The notes beneath the pieces are model-generated. The model did not search any database and had not been told where the DNA came from. It saw nothing but the letters and a program-made list of their open reading frames with translations. Of a stretch of DNA of 64,000 nt, positions 37,679 to 46,415 are shown piece by piece. The position numbers and the translations under genes are program-made. The DNA is from Sulfitobacter guttiformis (GTDB lineage: Bacteria; Pseudomonadota; Alphaproteobacteria; Rhodobacterales; Rhodobacteraceae): assembly GCF_003610455.1 (NCBI RefSeq), contig NZ_RAQK01000002.1, forward strand, positions 930,001 to 994,000. Reading direction: 5' to 3'. Each line of letters begins with the position of its first letter. Within the stretch, counting starts at the first letter, position 1.

Positions 37679-40237
37679 CTATTGAATCTTATCAGCAATT
37701 GCCAACTGTGCCGCCGCGAGGCGCGCAACCGGTACGCGGAAGGGTGAACACGAAACATAGTCGAATCCGGCCGCGCGGCAGAATCCAATCGATTCGGGGT
37801 TGCCGCCATGTTCGCCACACACCGACAATGTGATGTTCGGCTGGGCTGCGCGGCCACGTTGCGCACCCAGCGTCAGCAACTCGCCTACGCCTTCATGATC
37901 GAGGGTGTGAAAAGGATCTTCATCGAAAACCCCCTGCTGGACATAGTCGGACATAAACCGCCCCGCGTCGTCGCGCGACAGGCCGTAAGTCATCTGCGTG
38001 AGATCGTTGGTACCAAAGCTGAGAAAAGCACATTGCGGGGCAATCTCACCTGCGCGCAGCGCCGCACGCGGTGTCTCGACCATCACGCCAAGGCGGTAGC
38101 TAAAGTTCACGCCGCGCTCCTGACGCACGGCATGCGCAACCGCATCAATTGCCGCCTTGACGATCTCGACCTCGCGACGCGCTGACACGAGCGGAATCAT
38201 GATCTCGGCGATCACCTCTTCGCCATCCTCACTCGCGTCCACAATCGCCTCGAAAATCGCGCGGGCCTGCATGTCATAGATTTCTGGCACAGTAATGCCA
38301 AGCCGCACACCGCGCAGGCCAAGCATGGGGTTATATTCCCGCATCGCCTCGATCCGCCGTGTCACATCCGAGCGTGGCAGGCCCAGTGCCTCGGCCAGTT
38401 CGCGCTGGCCGCTAGCATCCATCGGCAGGAATTCATGCAAGGGTGGATCAAAGAGGCGGATGCACACCGGCTTGCCCTGCATGATGCGAAACAGCTGGGT
38501 AAAGTCATCGCGCTGCATCGGCAGCAACCGCTCCAGCACCGCACGGCGGCCATCCGATGTATCGGCGAAAATCATCTCGCGCATCACCGTCAGGCGGCCG
38601 CTGTCGAAGAACATGTGCTCCGTGCGGCACAGACCAATGCCTTCGGCGTTAAAATTCCGCGCCGTCAGTGCATCTTGCGGAGTGTCAGCATTTGCACGCA
38701 CCTTGATGTCGGCGCATTCGGTCGCCCATTCCATCAACGTCTGAAAGTATTCGTCCAGGGCGGCCTCTTGTAATGCCGCAGCTCCGGCGAGTATCTGACC
38801 GGTCGAGCCATCGACTGTCATCTCATCGCCTGCGTGAAACACACGGCCGTCCTTGGCAGTAATAGTTCTGTCACGCTGGTTGAAAATCAGGCTCGAGGCG
38901 CCAACCACACAAGGCAAGCCAATACCGCGCCCGATCACCGCCGCATGACTGGTGATGCCGCCGCGTTCGGTCAGAACAGCATTGGCCGCATGCATGCCGC
39001 GCACATCCTCACTCGACGTTTCGCGGCGCACCAGAATACAGGCCTCACCACGCGCAGCACTCGCCTGCGCTTCGCCACTGTCAAACACCAGTCGCCCCGT
39101 CGCGGCACCCGGACTGGCAGCGATGCCTTTTCCTATAACGTCACGCCGGACCGAAGGGTCGATCTGGCGGTGCAGCAATTCCGTCAGGAGGCGCGGCTGC
39201 ACCCGCATCAATGCTTCCTCACGGCTGATTACACCATCTTGTGCCAGCGTTACGGCAATCCGCACCGCCGCACGCGACGATCGCGAAACCCGCACACCGT
39301 CAAGTATGTGAACAACACCATCCTCGATCGCAAATTCGACCTGCATTTCGGCGCGAAGCCGTTGCCGCATCAGACCGGCATAGGTTTTGATCGTCTCGAA
39401 TGCCTCTGGCAGCTTTTCCTCTAGCGAGGGTCCGCGCGGGTCCCGTGTGAGATAGAGAGATGCTGTATCACCAGCAAGCGCGTCGCGGCCCTGACTCTGG
39501 CTCAGATACCGGCCGGTGACCTGCGGCGCGCCTGTATCGCTGTCGACGAGCTGTAAAACACCCGATCCACAATGCCCTGTGCCCAGCCCGAATACCATCT
39601 GCTGTACCACAAGACCCAGCCCCGCATTCACTGGCGCGCCCTTGGCCTGCCGCAAAAGCCGCGCCGAAGTGCCGTTCCACGCCCGCGCCATTGACCGCAA
39701 AACCGCTGCCAGCTGGATACGCCGTGACTGTGGAAATTTCTCTTCCGCCTCTTCCTCATAGGCGGCGATAGTCTCTTGAAGCGCGGCACGCCCTTCGCCC
39801 TCGATATGATCGAACATATCCGGATCAAGACGCTCGACATTGATGGCATAGGTTTGGATGAACCGCGAATAAAGGGCTGATGCCGCCTGCTCGCCCATGC
39901 TCATGCGGTAGCTTTCGAACCGTGCATCGTTCATCCCGATATTGAGAACAGCACCCGGCCCGCCCCAATCAGGGTCTTGACTGGAAGGGCGCACACACAG
40001 CAGAGCATTCATGGGAAACTGGTCGACGATCTTGCTCACGTCCGGCAGCCCGCCGTTGGCAATATTTGCCACCGTCCCAAAGGACAGACCGACGGTGCGC
40101 GGCACCGGAAGATCCATACGCACCAGCCGCTGCAAACACTTGGCCCGTCCGCCATGGGTGGCGGTGGCAACAGGCGCGGACGGTGTGATCAACGTGGTGT
40201 CGGGGTTATTCTGCATGAGCGTGCTGCACTGCGGCAT
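37679..40237 (-). CDS. ppdK: Pyruvate, phosphate dikinase (PPDK family)
   Basis: An 852-residue PEP-utilising enzyme. The swivelling phosphohistidine domain is clear (TERGGITSHAAVIGRGIGLPCVVGAS), as is the C-terminal PEP/pyruvate barrel (GIGLCRTEHMFF, GLRGVRLGI, SFGTNDLTQMTYGLSRDDAGRF, CGEHGGNPESIGFC and YVSCSPFRVPVARLAAAQ with the catalytic Cys). The N-terminal ATP-grasp part is divergent: the usual SMPGMMDTVLNLG segment reads WGGPGAVLNIG here, so nucleotide handling may differ. PPDK interconverts pyruvate and PEP. It follows glyS after 175 bases, a conserved neighbourhood in alphaproteobacteria. Confidence 0.9.
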   Translation of the reverse strand: MPQCSTLMQNNPDTTLITPSAPVATATHGGRAKCLQRLVRMDLPVPRTVGLSFGTVANIANGGLPDVSKIVDQFPMNALLCVRPSSQDPDWGGPGAVLNIGMNDARFESYRMSMGEQAASALYSRFIQTYAINVERLDPDMFDHIEGEGRAALQETIAAYEEEAEEKFPQSRRIQLAAVLRSMARAWNGTSARLLRQAKGAPVNAGLGLVVQQMVFGLGTGHCGSGVLQLVDSDTGAPQVTGRYLSQSQGRDALAGDTASLYLTRDPRGPSLEEKLPEAFETIKTYAGLMRQRLRAEMQVEFAIEDGVVHILDGVRVSRSSRAAVRIAVTLAQDGVISREEALMRVQPRLLTELLHRQIDPSVRRDVIGKGIAASPGAATGRLVFDSGEAQASAARGEACILVRRETSSEDVRGMHAANAVLTERGGITSHAAVIGRGIGLPCVVGASSLIFNQRDRTITAKDGRVFHAGDEMTVDGSTGQILAGAAALQEAALDEYFQTLMEWATECADIKVRANADTPQDALTARNFNAEGIGLCRTEHMFFDSGRLTVMREMIFADTSDGRRAVLERLLPMQRDDFTQLFRIMQGKPVCIRLFDPPLHEFLPMDASGQRELAEALGLPRSDVTRRIEAMREYNPMLGLRGVRLGITVPEIYDMQARAIFEAIVDASEDGEEVIAEIMIPLVSARREVEIVKAAIDAVAHAVRQERGVNFSYRLGVMVETPRAALRAGEIAPQCAFLSFGTNDLTQMTYGLSRDDAGRFMSDYVQQGVFDEDPFHTLDHEGVGELLTLGAQRGRAAQPNITLSVCGEHGGNPESIGFCRAAGFDYVSCSPFRVPVARLAAAQLAIADKIQ

Positions 40238-40412
40238 CCTATGGTTTCAATTGCAGCATAAACCCTATCGGTCACAGAGCAAACTGTTTCTGACAGCCAG
40301 TACCGTCAGATTTATTTGACACTCTCGACGCCCACGCGCCAGAGCGCAGGGGGCAGCCTATCGGGTCTGTACCACGCAGTATTTTGCGTTCGTTTCTACA
40401 ATGAAACCGGTT

Positions 40413-42527
40413 TCAGCCGTCGATACGCGTGAGATCGGCAACCGACGAACACAGCGTACGGATACGACTGAGCAGATTGAGACGGTTGCGGCGCACGGTC
40501 CCGTTGTCGGTGTTAATCTGCACAGTTTCAAAAAATGCATCGAGTGCGGGGCGCAGACCTGCCATCGCAGACATGGCCGTGGTGAAATTCTGCGCCTTCA
40601 TTGCGGGCGTGATCACCGACTCTGCGCTATCCAGCGCTGCAAACAACGCGCGCTCGGCGTCCGCATCAGCAAATTTCACATCCGCCCCAAAGGAGTACTC
40701 GACCCCGTCAGCCTCTTCGGCCTGCGACAGGATGTTGTTGGCGCGCTTGAACGCCTGCAACAGGTTCTCGCCATCGTCGGTCTTAAGCGTGTCACTGAGA
40801 GCCCGGGCGCGTTTGACCAGCAATGTAAGATCATCGTTCCCCTCCATCGCAATGCAGGCGTCGATGATGTCATGGCGAATGCCTTGGTCTTTGAGATAAA
40901 CCTTCAGGCGGTCGTGGAGGAAGGATAAAAGGCTGGTCGGCATATCCAGATTGGTGAAGTCCGCCTCCTCATCCGGGTTAGATAGTTTTACACCGTGTGC
41001 GCCGAACCCTTTCAAGGAAACACTACTGACACCTACGGAAAGGTCATTTTCCACAACTATCCGAATTACACCCAGCGCCGCACGCCGCAGTGCGAACGGG
41101 TCCTTGCTGCCCGTAGGCTTCTCATCAATCGCCCAGAAACCAGTAAGTTTGTCTATTTTTTCAGCCAAGGCTACGGCGACAGACACAGGCGCAGTTGGCA
41201 CATCGTCCGACGGCCCCAGCGGCGCATAATGCTCTTGGGACGCTGCGGCAATCTCATCGCTCAGTCCCGCCGCCTTGGCGTAATAGCTTCCCATCAGGCC
41301 TTGGAGTTCGGGAAATTCATAGACCATTTCCGAAGACAGGTCGGCCTTGGCGATCCTTGCGGCCTGCTCGGCAGCGTCCGCGTCTGCGCCAACCATCGGG
41401 GCCAGCTCGCGCGCCAGCAGGGCCATTCGCTCAATGAGTTCGGCCTGCGTACCTAGCTTGTTATGGAAGGTGACGTTTTTGAGGTTCTCGACCCACGCCG
41501 CCATGCCAACATCAGACTTGGCAATCCGCAAATCATTGTCCCAAAAGAATTTGGCATCGGCCAAACGCGCGCTCAGCACCTTCTCATTGCCCGCAAGGAT
41601 CGTCGCGCCATCATCGGCGGTGCTGCGGTTCGCGACGGTAATGAAACGCTCGATCCGGCCCGTTTTGGGGTTACGCACGGAAAAGAATTTTTGATGTTCC
41701 TTCATGGAGGTCTGCAAAACCTCCGGCGGCAGATCAAGGAAGGCATCGCCAATGCGGCCCATCAAAACCACAGGCCATTCCACCAGACCCGCCACTTCTG
41801 CCAACAACCCTGCATCCTCTACAACTTCCATGCTGCTGGCAAAGGCCATGTTCGTCGCATCATGCCAGATGGCATCGCGGCGCTCGGCTGCGTCGAGAAC
41901 AACAAACGCACGCTTCAGCTTGGCCGCGTAGTCGTCAAAGTTGTTTACCGTAATCGGATCAGGCGCGAGAAACCTGTGCCCGTGGGTGGTGTTGCCCGAC
42001 ACGATTCCGTCCACATCCAGCGAGACAACCTGCGCGCCGTCCTCACGGCTAAGAATGCAGACAATAGAGTGCAGCGGGCGCACCCATTTAAGGGTTCCCC
42101 TCCCCCAGCGCATGGATTTTGGCCAAGGAAAATTACGAATCGTCTGTTCCAGCACATCTGAGATGATATCGGCCGCAGGGCGACCTTCCTTCACGATTTT
42201 CGCAAACAGGATCGCACCTTTTGGTGTGTCGCGCTCTACCAGATCATCACGGCTCAGACCTGCGCCACGCAAGAAGCCCTCGATGGCCTTTTCGGGTGCA
42301 TCCGCGCGCGGGCCTTTACGCTCTTCCACGGTGCGCGGACTAGCATCAATAAGCCCCTCGACGGTCAGGCACAGGCGGCGCGGCGTGGCAAAGGCAGCAG
42401 CGGAGGCATAGGTCAGCCCCGCCTCCACCATTGCGTCCGTCATCAGCTTTTTCAAATCGTCACAGGCCCGCGCTTGCATGCGTGCCGGAATTTCTTCGGA
42501 GAAAAGTTCAATCAGCAAATCAGCCAC
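40413..42527 (-). CDS. glyS: Glycine-tRNA ligase beta subunit
   Basis: A 704-residue beta subunit of the bacterial alpha2beta2 glycyl-tRNA synthetase, with tRNA-binding and HD-like domains. Recognisable are the N-terminal ADLLIELFSEEIPARMQ, TPRRLCLTVEGL, FPWPKSMRWGRG, and the C-terminal anticodon-binding helices. The GTG at 42527 is preferred: GAGG lies seven bases upstream and the family starts there. The alpha subunit glyQ lies upstream in the same operon, separated by two small genes. Confidence 0.96.
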   Translation of the reverse strand: MADLLIELFSEEIPARMQARACDDLKKLMTDAMVEAGLTYASAAAFATPRRLCLTVEGLIDASPRTVEERKGPRADAPEKAIEGFLRGAGLSRDDLVERDTPKGAILFAKIVKEGRPAADIISDVLEQTIRNFPWPKSMRWGRGTLKWVRPLHSIVCILSREDGAQVVSLDVDGIVSGNTTHGHRFLAPDPITVNNFDDYAAKLKRAFVVLDAAERRDAIWHDATNMAFASSMEVVEDAGLLAEVAGLVEWPVVLMGRIGDAFLDLPPEVLQTSMKEHQKFFSVRNPKTGRIERFITVANRSTADDGATILAGNEKVLSARLADAKFFWDNDLRIAKSDVGMAAWVENLKNVTFHNKLGTQAELIERMALLARELAPMVGADADAAEQAARIAKADLSSEMVYEFPELQGLMGSYYAKAAGLSDEIAAASQEHYAPLGPSDDVPTAPVSVAVALAEKIDKLTGFWAIDEKPTGSKDPFALRRAALGVIRIVVENDLSVGVSSVSLKGFGAHGVKLSNPDEEADFTNLDMPTSLLSFLHDRLKVYLKDQGIRHDIIDACIAMEGNDDLTLLVKRARALSDTLKTDDGENLLQAFKRANNILSQAEEADGVEYSFGADVKFADADAERALFAALDSAESVITPAMKAQNFTTAMSAMAGLRPALDAFFETVQINTDNGTVRRNRLNLLSRIRTLCSSVADLTRIDG

Positions 42528-42557
42528 TGGAATACCTCGTGTTTGCGCCAAACGGCG

Positions 42558-43091
42558 TTATTCTATTGGCGCAGTGCGCTGTGGCAAGGGGGGGCATTCT
42601 TCGCCCACAATCGTACCATCATATGCCTTTGCGCCACAATCATTCAGTTCATGCCAGGCATAGCCGCGCCCGTCACTTGTGATTGCGACGATCCGGTCAA
42701 CCCCGAAATGTACGTTCTTCTGGCTCATGAATGTCAGTGCGGTTCCGGCCTCAAGCTCGTCCCCGATTTTCTTTGCGTCAAAACATTCAAACCAGCTCGG
42801 AGCATTGCGCGGCTGGGCGCCCTCCACCATCTGGAACGTTTCGGTCAGCAGCGCCAAACTGTAGGGCGTGGTAAAACACGCACGGTAGCGGATCGGAGAG
42901 CTGTCGGCGTCGATTGCCTCAAACCCCTCCATGGGAATTACCTCGCCTTGGCTGCTGGCCAACGGCAGCAACATCATTCCATCTGCAGGCGCGTCCACTT
43001 CCTCATAAAATCCGTAAATTTGCAGATAATATAGTGCGGCGCCCGCCAGCAATGCAGATACCATTATGAAAGCCCCTAAAAATTTACCCAT
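42558..43091 (-). CDS. DUF6446-like membrane-anchored protein
   Basis: A 177-residue protein with one N-terminal membrane helix (FLGAFIMVSALLAGAALYYL) and a periplasmic domain containing IRYRACFTTPYSLALLTETF, PSWFECFDAKKIGDELEAG and the tail LNDCGAKAYDGTIVGEECPP. The pattern fits the DUF6446 family, known to me mainly from Rhodobacterales between glyQ and glyS; function unknown. Several cysteines may form disulfides in the periplasm. Its start overlaps the preceding small gene by eight bases. Confidence 0.75.
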   Translation of the reverse strand: MGKFLGAFIMVSALLAGAALYYLQIYGFYEEVDAPADGMMLLPLASSQGEVIPMEGFEAIDADSSPIRYRACFTTPYSLALLTETFQMVEGAQPRNAPSWFECFDAKKIGDELEAGTALTFMSQKNVHFGVDRIVAITSDGRGYAWHELNDCGAKAYDGTIVGEECPPLPQRTAPIE

Positions 43092-43362
43092 CGTTGCGTA
43101 CCGCCTGCTTTATATTCATCACTGCCAGTAGAGGTTGATAAAGCGACGTCGCATGGCAAATGCCCCGTCGGAAGGCCGTTAAAACGCGAAACTGCTGTCG
43201 CAGCGCCTGCGCGACCGTTCCATATGACACACTACGCACCCCGGTGATTGCCGATCGGTCGGCCATAGTGTGCGCTTGCCGCATAGCCGAACAGGCCGCC
43301 TGTGGCGTCGCACAGCGTGGCGCGCGTTGGTGTCGTGCAAAAATCTGCAGGATGAGAGTCAT
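43084..43362 (-). CDS. Hypothetical 92-residue protein between glyQ and DUF6446
   Basis: The ATG at 43362 overlaps the glyQ stop as ATGA, and the stop overlaps the start of the DUF6446 gene by eight bases. This double overlap argues for a real, translationally coupled gene. The product is basic, rich in Ala, Arg and Gln, without a membrane helix or recognised domain ([16 protein letters not shown] at the start, [15 protein letters not shown] in the middle). A chance open frame cannot be excluded. Confidence 0.45.
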   Translation of the reverse strand: MTLILQIFARHQRAPRCATPQAACSAMRQAHTMADRSAITGVRSVSYGTVAQALRQQFRVLTAFRRGICHATSLYQPLLAVMNIKQAVRNDG

Positions 43363-44288
43363 GCGACCTCTTCGGACCAGCCGCCTGCGCGGGTCTGGAC
43401 GAAGGCATCGGCGCACATCTTGGTGAGTGCGCGCACCCGCCCGATATATGCTTGCCGCTCGGTCACGGAAATCACGCCACGTGCATCCAAAAGGTTGAAC
43501 ATATGGCTCGCCTTGATCGCCTGATCATAGGCAGGATGCGCCATTACGATGCGTTTGCCTGTCTTGGGGTCGATATGCTCTTGATCAATGATGGCGCGGC
43601 ACTCCGCCTCGGCCTCCTCGAAATGGCGCAGCAGGACATCCGTATTGGCAATATCGAAATTCCAGCGCGCGTACTCTTCTTCGGTCTGCTTGAAGATATC
43701 CCCGTAGCTGAGCGGGATCGGCGCATCGGGATCATTGAACGGCATGTCCATCACATGATCAACGCCGAGGATGTACATGGCCAGACGCTCCAGTCCGTAG
43801 GTAAGCTCACCCGATACAGGATGGCAATCATGGCCACCGACTTGTTGGAAATAAGTAAATTGGCTCACTTCCATACCGTCACACCAGACTTCCCAACCCA
43901 GACCCCAAGCGCCAAGCGTAGGGCTCTCCCAATCGTCTTCGACAAAGCGGATGTCGTGCAACGCCATGTCGACTCCGATTGCCTCAAGCGAACCAAGGTA
44001 CAGCTCTTGCAGGTTGGGCGGGCTGGGTTTTATCAGGACTTGATACTGGTAATAATGCTGAAGACGGTTGGGGTTTTCGCCATAGCGCCCGTCTGTTGGA
44101 CGGCGCGATGGCTGCACGTATGCAGCGGCCCAAGGTTGATTGCCAAGACTGCGCAGGGTTGTGGCGGGGTGAAATGTTCCTGCGCCAACTTCCATGTCGT
44201 AGGGCTGTAGAATAGCGCAGCCATGGCGGGCCCAATAGGCCTGCAAACGCAGAATGATCTCCTGAAACGAACGGGGCGTATCTGACAT
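43359..44288 (-). CDS. glyQ: Glycine-tRNA ligase alpha subunit
   Basis: A 309-residue catalytic alpha subunit. The near-invariant N-terminal part [20 protein letters not shown], then [45 protein letters not shown] in overlapping pieces, and [19 protein letters not shown] are seen. Start at 44288 with AAAGGAC upstream. First gene of an operon reading glyQ, small gene, DUF6446 gene, glyS, and perhaps ppdK. Confidence 0.97.
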   Translation of the reverse strand: MSDTPRSFQEIILRLQAYWARHGCAILQPYDMEVGAGTFHPATTLRSLGNQPWAAAYVQPSRRPTDGRYGENPNRLQHYYQYQVLIKPSPPNLQELYLGSLEAIGVDMALHDIRFVEDDWESPTLGAWGLGWEVWCDGMEVSQFTYFQQVGGHDCHPVSGELTYGLERLAMYILGVDHVMDMPFNDPDAPIPLSYGDIFKQTEEEYARWNFDIANTDVLLRHFEEAEAECRAIIDQEHIDPKTGKRIVMAHPAYDQAIKASHMFNLLDARGVISVTERQAYIGRVRALTKMCADAFVQTRAGGWSEEVA

Positions 44289-44476
44289 AAATTCGTCCTT
44301 TGGCATTTTGCGTTCTTACTAGGCTGCGGGGGGCATGGGGTCAATCAGCGGCGGCACACAGGCCCTCAAAGACGCTGAACTGTCAAAAGCCGCCTAAACC
44401 GTCCATTCTTATATAGGAATCACACAAAAATGCTGTTTATGTGCCGCAATGTAATTATGTGAGAGCTGATACGCTG

Positions 44477-46327
44477 ATGTTGCGACTTTTTACGATCTGC
44501 CTGACCGCCCTGTTTTTGTGTATTTCCGGCGGTGTCAACGCACAGTCCGTCGACCCCGACGAAGTTGTCTGGGTGCAGATCGAAGCACAGCAATCCCTCG
44601 CGCGCGCTACTGATCGCGCCCGCGCCTACACCACTTTGCTGGATGATGTGAACGGTTTTGCGGTGGGTGGCGGGTGGTACGCCATTGTCGTCGGCCCCTA
44701 CCGCCGTGCGGACGCCGATGTCGTGCTGGCGCAATACCGCCGCGAGGGTATTATCCCGAACGACAGCTTCATCCAACGCTCCGTGCGGCTACGCCAGCAA
44801 TTCTGGCCTGTGGGCGTGAATATTCTTGGCGGCAACGCGCTCGATGCTCCTGACAGCCCCCTTTCCACGCCGGAGCCTGACCTTCCCCCTGCCCCGTTGA
44901 CGGCGCAAGAGACGCCAGAAGTTGCGCAGGTCGCGCCATTGCCTGATCCCGAACCAGTGCCCGATACCGAAACATTGTCCGAACCACAGCCGCAGCAGGC
45001 AGACGAAACCCCGACCGAAGCACAACGTATCGAGCGTGATCTGACCCCCGAAGCAAAAAAACAACTGCAGGTAATGCTACAATGGGCGGGGTTTTACGAT
45101 GCTGCGATTGACGGATCGTTCGGGCGCGGCACCCGCAATTCGATGGCGGCATGGCAGGAAGCCAACAACTACGAGAAAACCGGTATCCTTACGACGCTCC
45201 AGCGCGCAGCGCTCAAAAAGCAGTATAATGCTGTTCTAGAAGGGCTGGGCCTAGAGACCGTGCGGGACGCACAGGCGGGTATCGAGATAACACTGCCGAT
45301 GGGTGTAGTCGCCTTCGACAGCTACGAACCGCCCTTTGCGCAGTACACACCTACCGGTGACGTGCAGGCGCGGGTGCTTCTGATCAGCCAGCCCGGCACA
45401 CAAGACACCTTGTTTGGTCTATACGAGATCATGCAAACCCTCGAGATTGTTCCCCTATCTGGCCCCCGCGAGCGCAACGAGACCGATTTCACCCTTGTGG
45501 GCGAAAACGGTCTAATGATCAGCTATACTGAGGCGGCGCTTGTGAATGGAGAAATCAAAGGCTTTACCCTGATCTGGCCCGCGGGCGACGAAGAACGACG
45601 CCGCCGCCTCTTGGCCGAAATGCGCGCCAGCTTCATCCGGATGCCCGGCGTGCTGAGCGCTTCAGCGGGCGATGCCTCGCAGCAGTCGATCGATCTGATT
45701 TCCGGTCTGCAAATCCGCAAACCCAAAATCTCGCGCTCGGGCTTTTTCATCACGGCAGCGGGGGATGTAGCCACCACATCTGCTACTGTGCAAAGCTGCT
45801 CGCGGATTACACTGGACGGCGATACCGATGCCGAACTGTTGGTCAATGACACCGCACGCGGTGTTGCCCTCCTCAGACCGAAGGTGGCGCTTGCCCCCCT
45901 CGCCGTCGCCACCTTCGCCAGCAAGCCTGCGCGCCTTCAAAGCGATGTCACAGTTGCAGGCTACTCCTTCGAGGGCGTCCTCAGCTCTCCCTCCATCAGC
46001 TTTGGCACGTTGGCCGACGTACGCGGCCTGCAGGGTGAGGAGAACATCAGCCGCCTTGCGCTGCGGGCGCGGACGGGAGATGCGGGCGGTCCCGTACTCG
46101 ACCGCACCGGCGCTGTAATCGGTATGATCACCACACAGCCAACAGGCGACACGGTCCTGCCCGACGACGTGAGTTTTGCCCTCTCCTCTGCGACGGTGGT
46201 TGCGGTCAGTACTGGTGCTGGCCTCAGTCTTCCACCCACGGCTCAGGACGGATTGCCCGGCCTGACCGAATTTCAGCTCGCCGAGAAGGCGAGCGGCATG
46301 ACGGTTCTGGTCAGCTGCTGGGAGTAA
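44477..46327 (+). CDS. Secreted peptidoglycan-binding protein with degenerate trypsin-like domain
   Basis: A 616-residue exported protein. A signal peptide (MLRLFTICLTALFLCISGG, then VNAQS) is followed by a SPOR-like region (YAIVVGPYRRADADVVL), a Pro/Glu/Gln-rich linker, a PG_binding_1 repeat (MLQWAGFYDAAIDGSFGRGTRNSM given in pieces: QWAGFYDAAIDGSFGRGTR), a central domain and a C-terminal trypsin-like fold (SGFFITAAGDVATTSATVQ, RARTGDAGGPVLDRTG). The catalytic triad seems lost: Thr437 stands where His is expected, the Asp position reads RGVALL, and the nucleophile is Ala536 in GDAGGP. It is thus probably a binding or scaffold protein, not a protease. Start at 44477 keeps the signal peptide compact. 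Confidence 0.85.
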   Translation: MLRLFTICLTALFLCISGGVNAQSVDPDEVVWVQIEAQQSLARATDRARAYTTLLDDVNGFAVGGGWYAIVVGPYRRADADVVLAQYRREGIIPNDSFIQRSVRLRQQFWPVGVNILGGNALDAPDSPLSTPEPDLPPAPLTAQETPEVAQVAPLPDPEPVPDTETLSEPQPQQADETPTEAQRIERDLTPEAKKQLQVMLQWAGFYDAAIDGSFGRGTRNSMAAWQEANNYEKTGILTTLQRAALKKQYNAVLEGLGLETVRDAQAGIEITLPMGVVAFDSYEPPFAQYTPTGDVQARVLLISQPGTQDTLFGLYEIMQTLEIVPLSGPRERNETDFTLVGENGLMISYTEAALVNGEIKGFTLIWPAGDEERRRRLLAEMRASFIRMPGVLSASAGDASQQSIDLISGLQIRKPKISRSGFFITAAGDVATTSATVQSCSRITLDGDTDAELLVNDTARGVALLRPKVALAPLAVATFASKPARLQSDVTVAGYSFEGVLSSPSISFGTLADVRGLQGEENISRLALRARTGDAGGPVLDRTGAVIGMITTQPTGDTVLPDDVSFALSSATVVAVSTGAGLSLPPTAQDGLPGLTEFQLAEKASGMTVLVSCWE

Positions 46328-46346
46328 ACGCCAAGCTGCACGAGAC

Positions 46347-46384
46347 AAAAAAGGGGCGGGCGTTGTTCGACGCTCGCCCCTTTT
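46347..46384. terminator. Bidirectional terminator after the pseudo-protease gene
   Basis: GGGGCGGGCGT (46353-46363) pairs with ACGCTCGCCCC (46370-46380, one G-T pair) around a six-base loop, flanked by As on the left and TTTT on the right. It ends the plus-strand gene and the convergent minus-strand TPP enzyme gene. Confidence 0.9.
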
Positions 46385-46415
46385 GACTTATTGGCAGGAG
46401 ACTTCGGAACTGCTG

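Noticed and set aside
41463..42161. 232-codon plus-strand frame inside glyS
   Set aside because: Antisense to glyS, no domain recognised, and glyS is complete.
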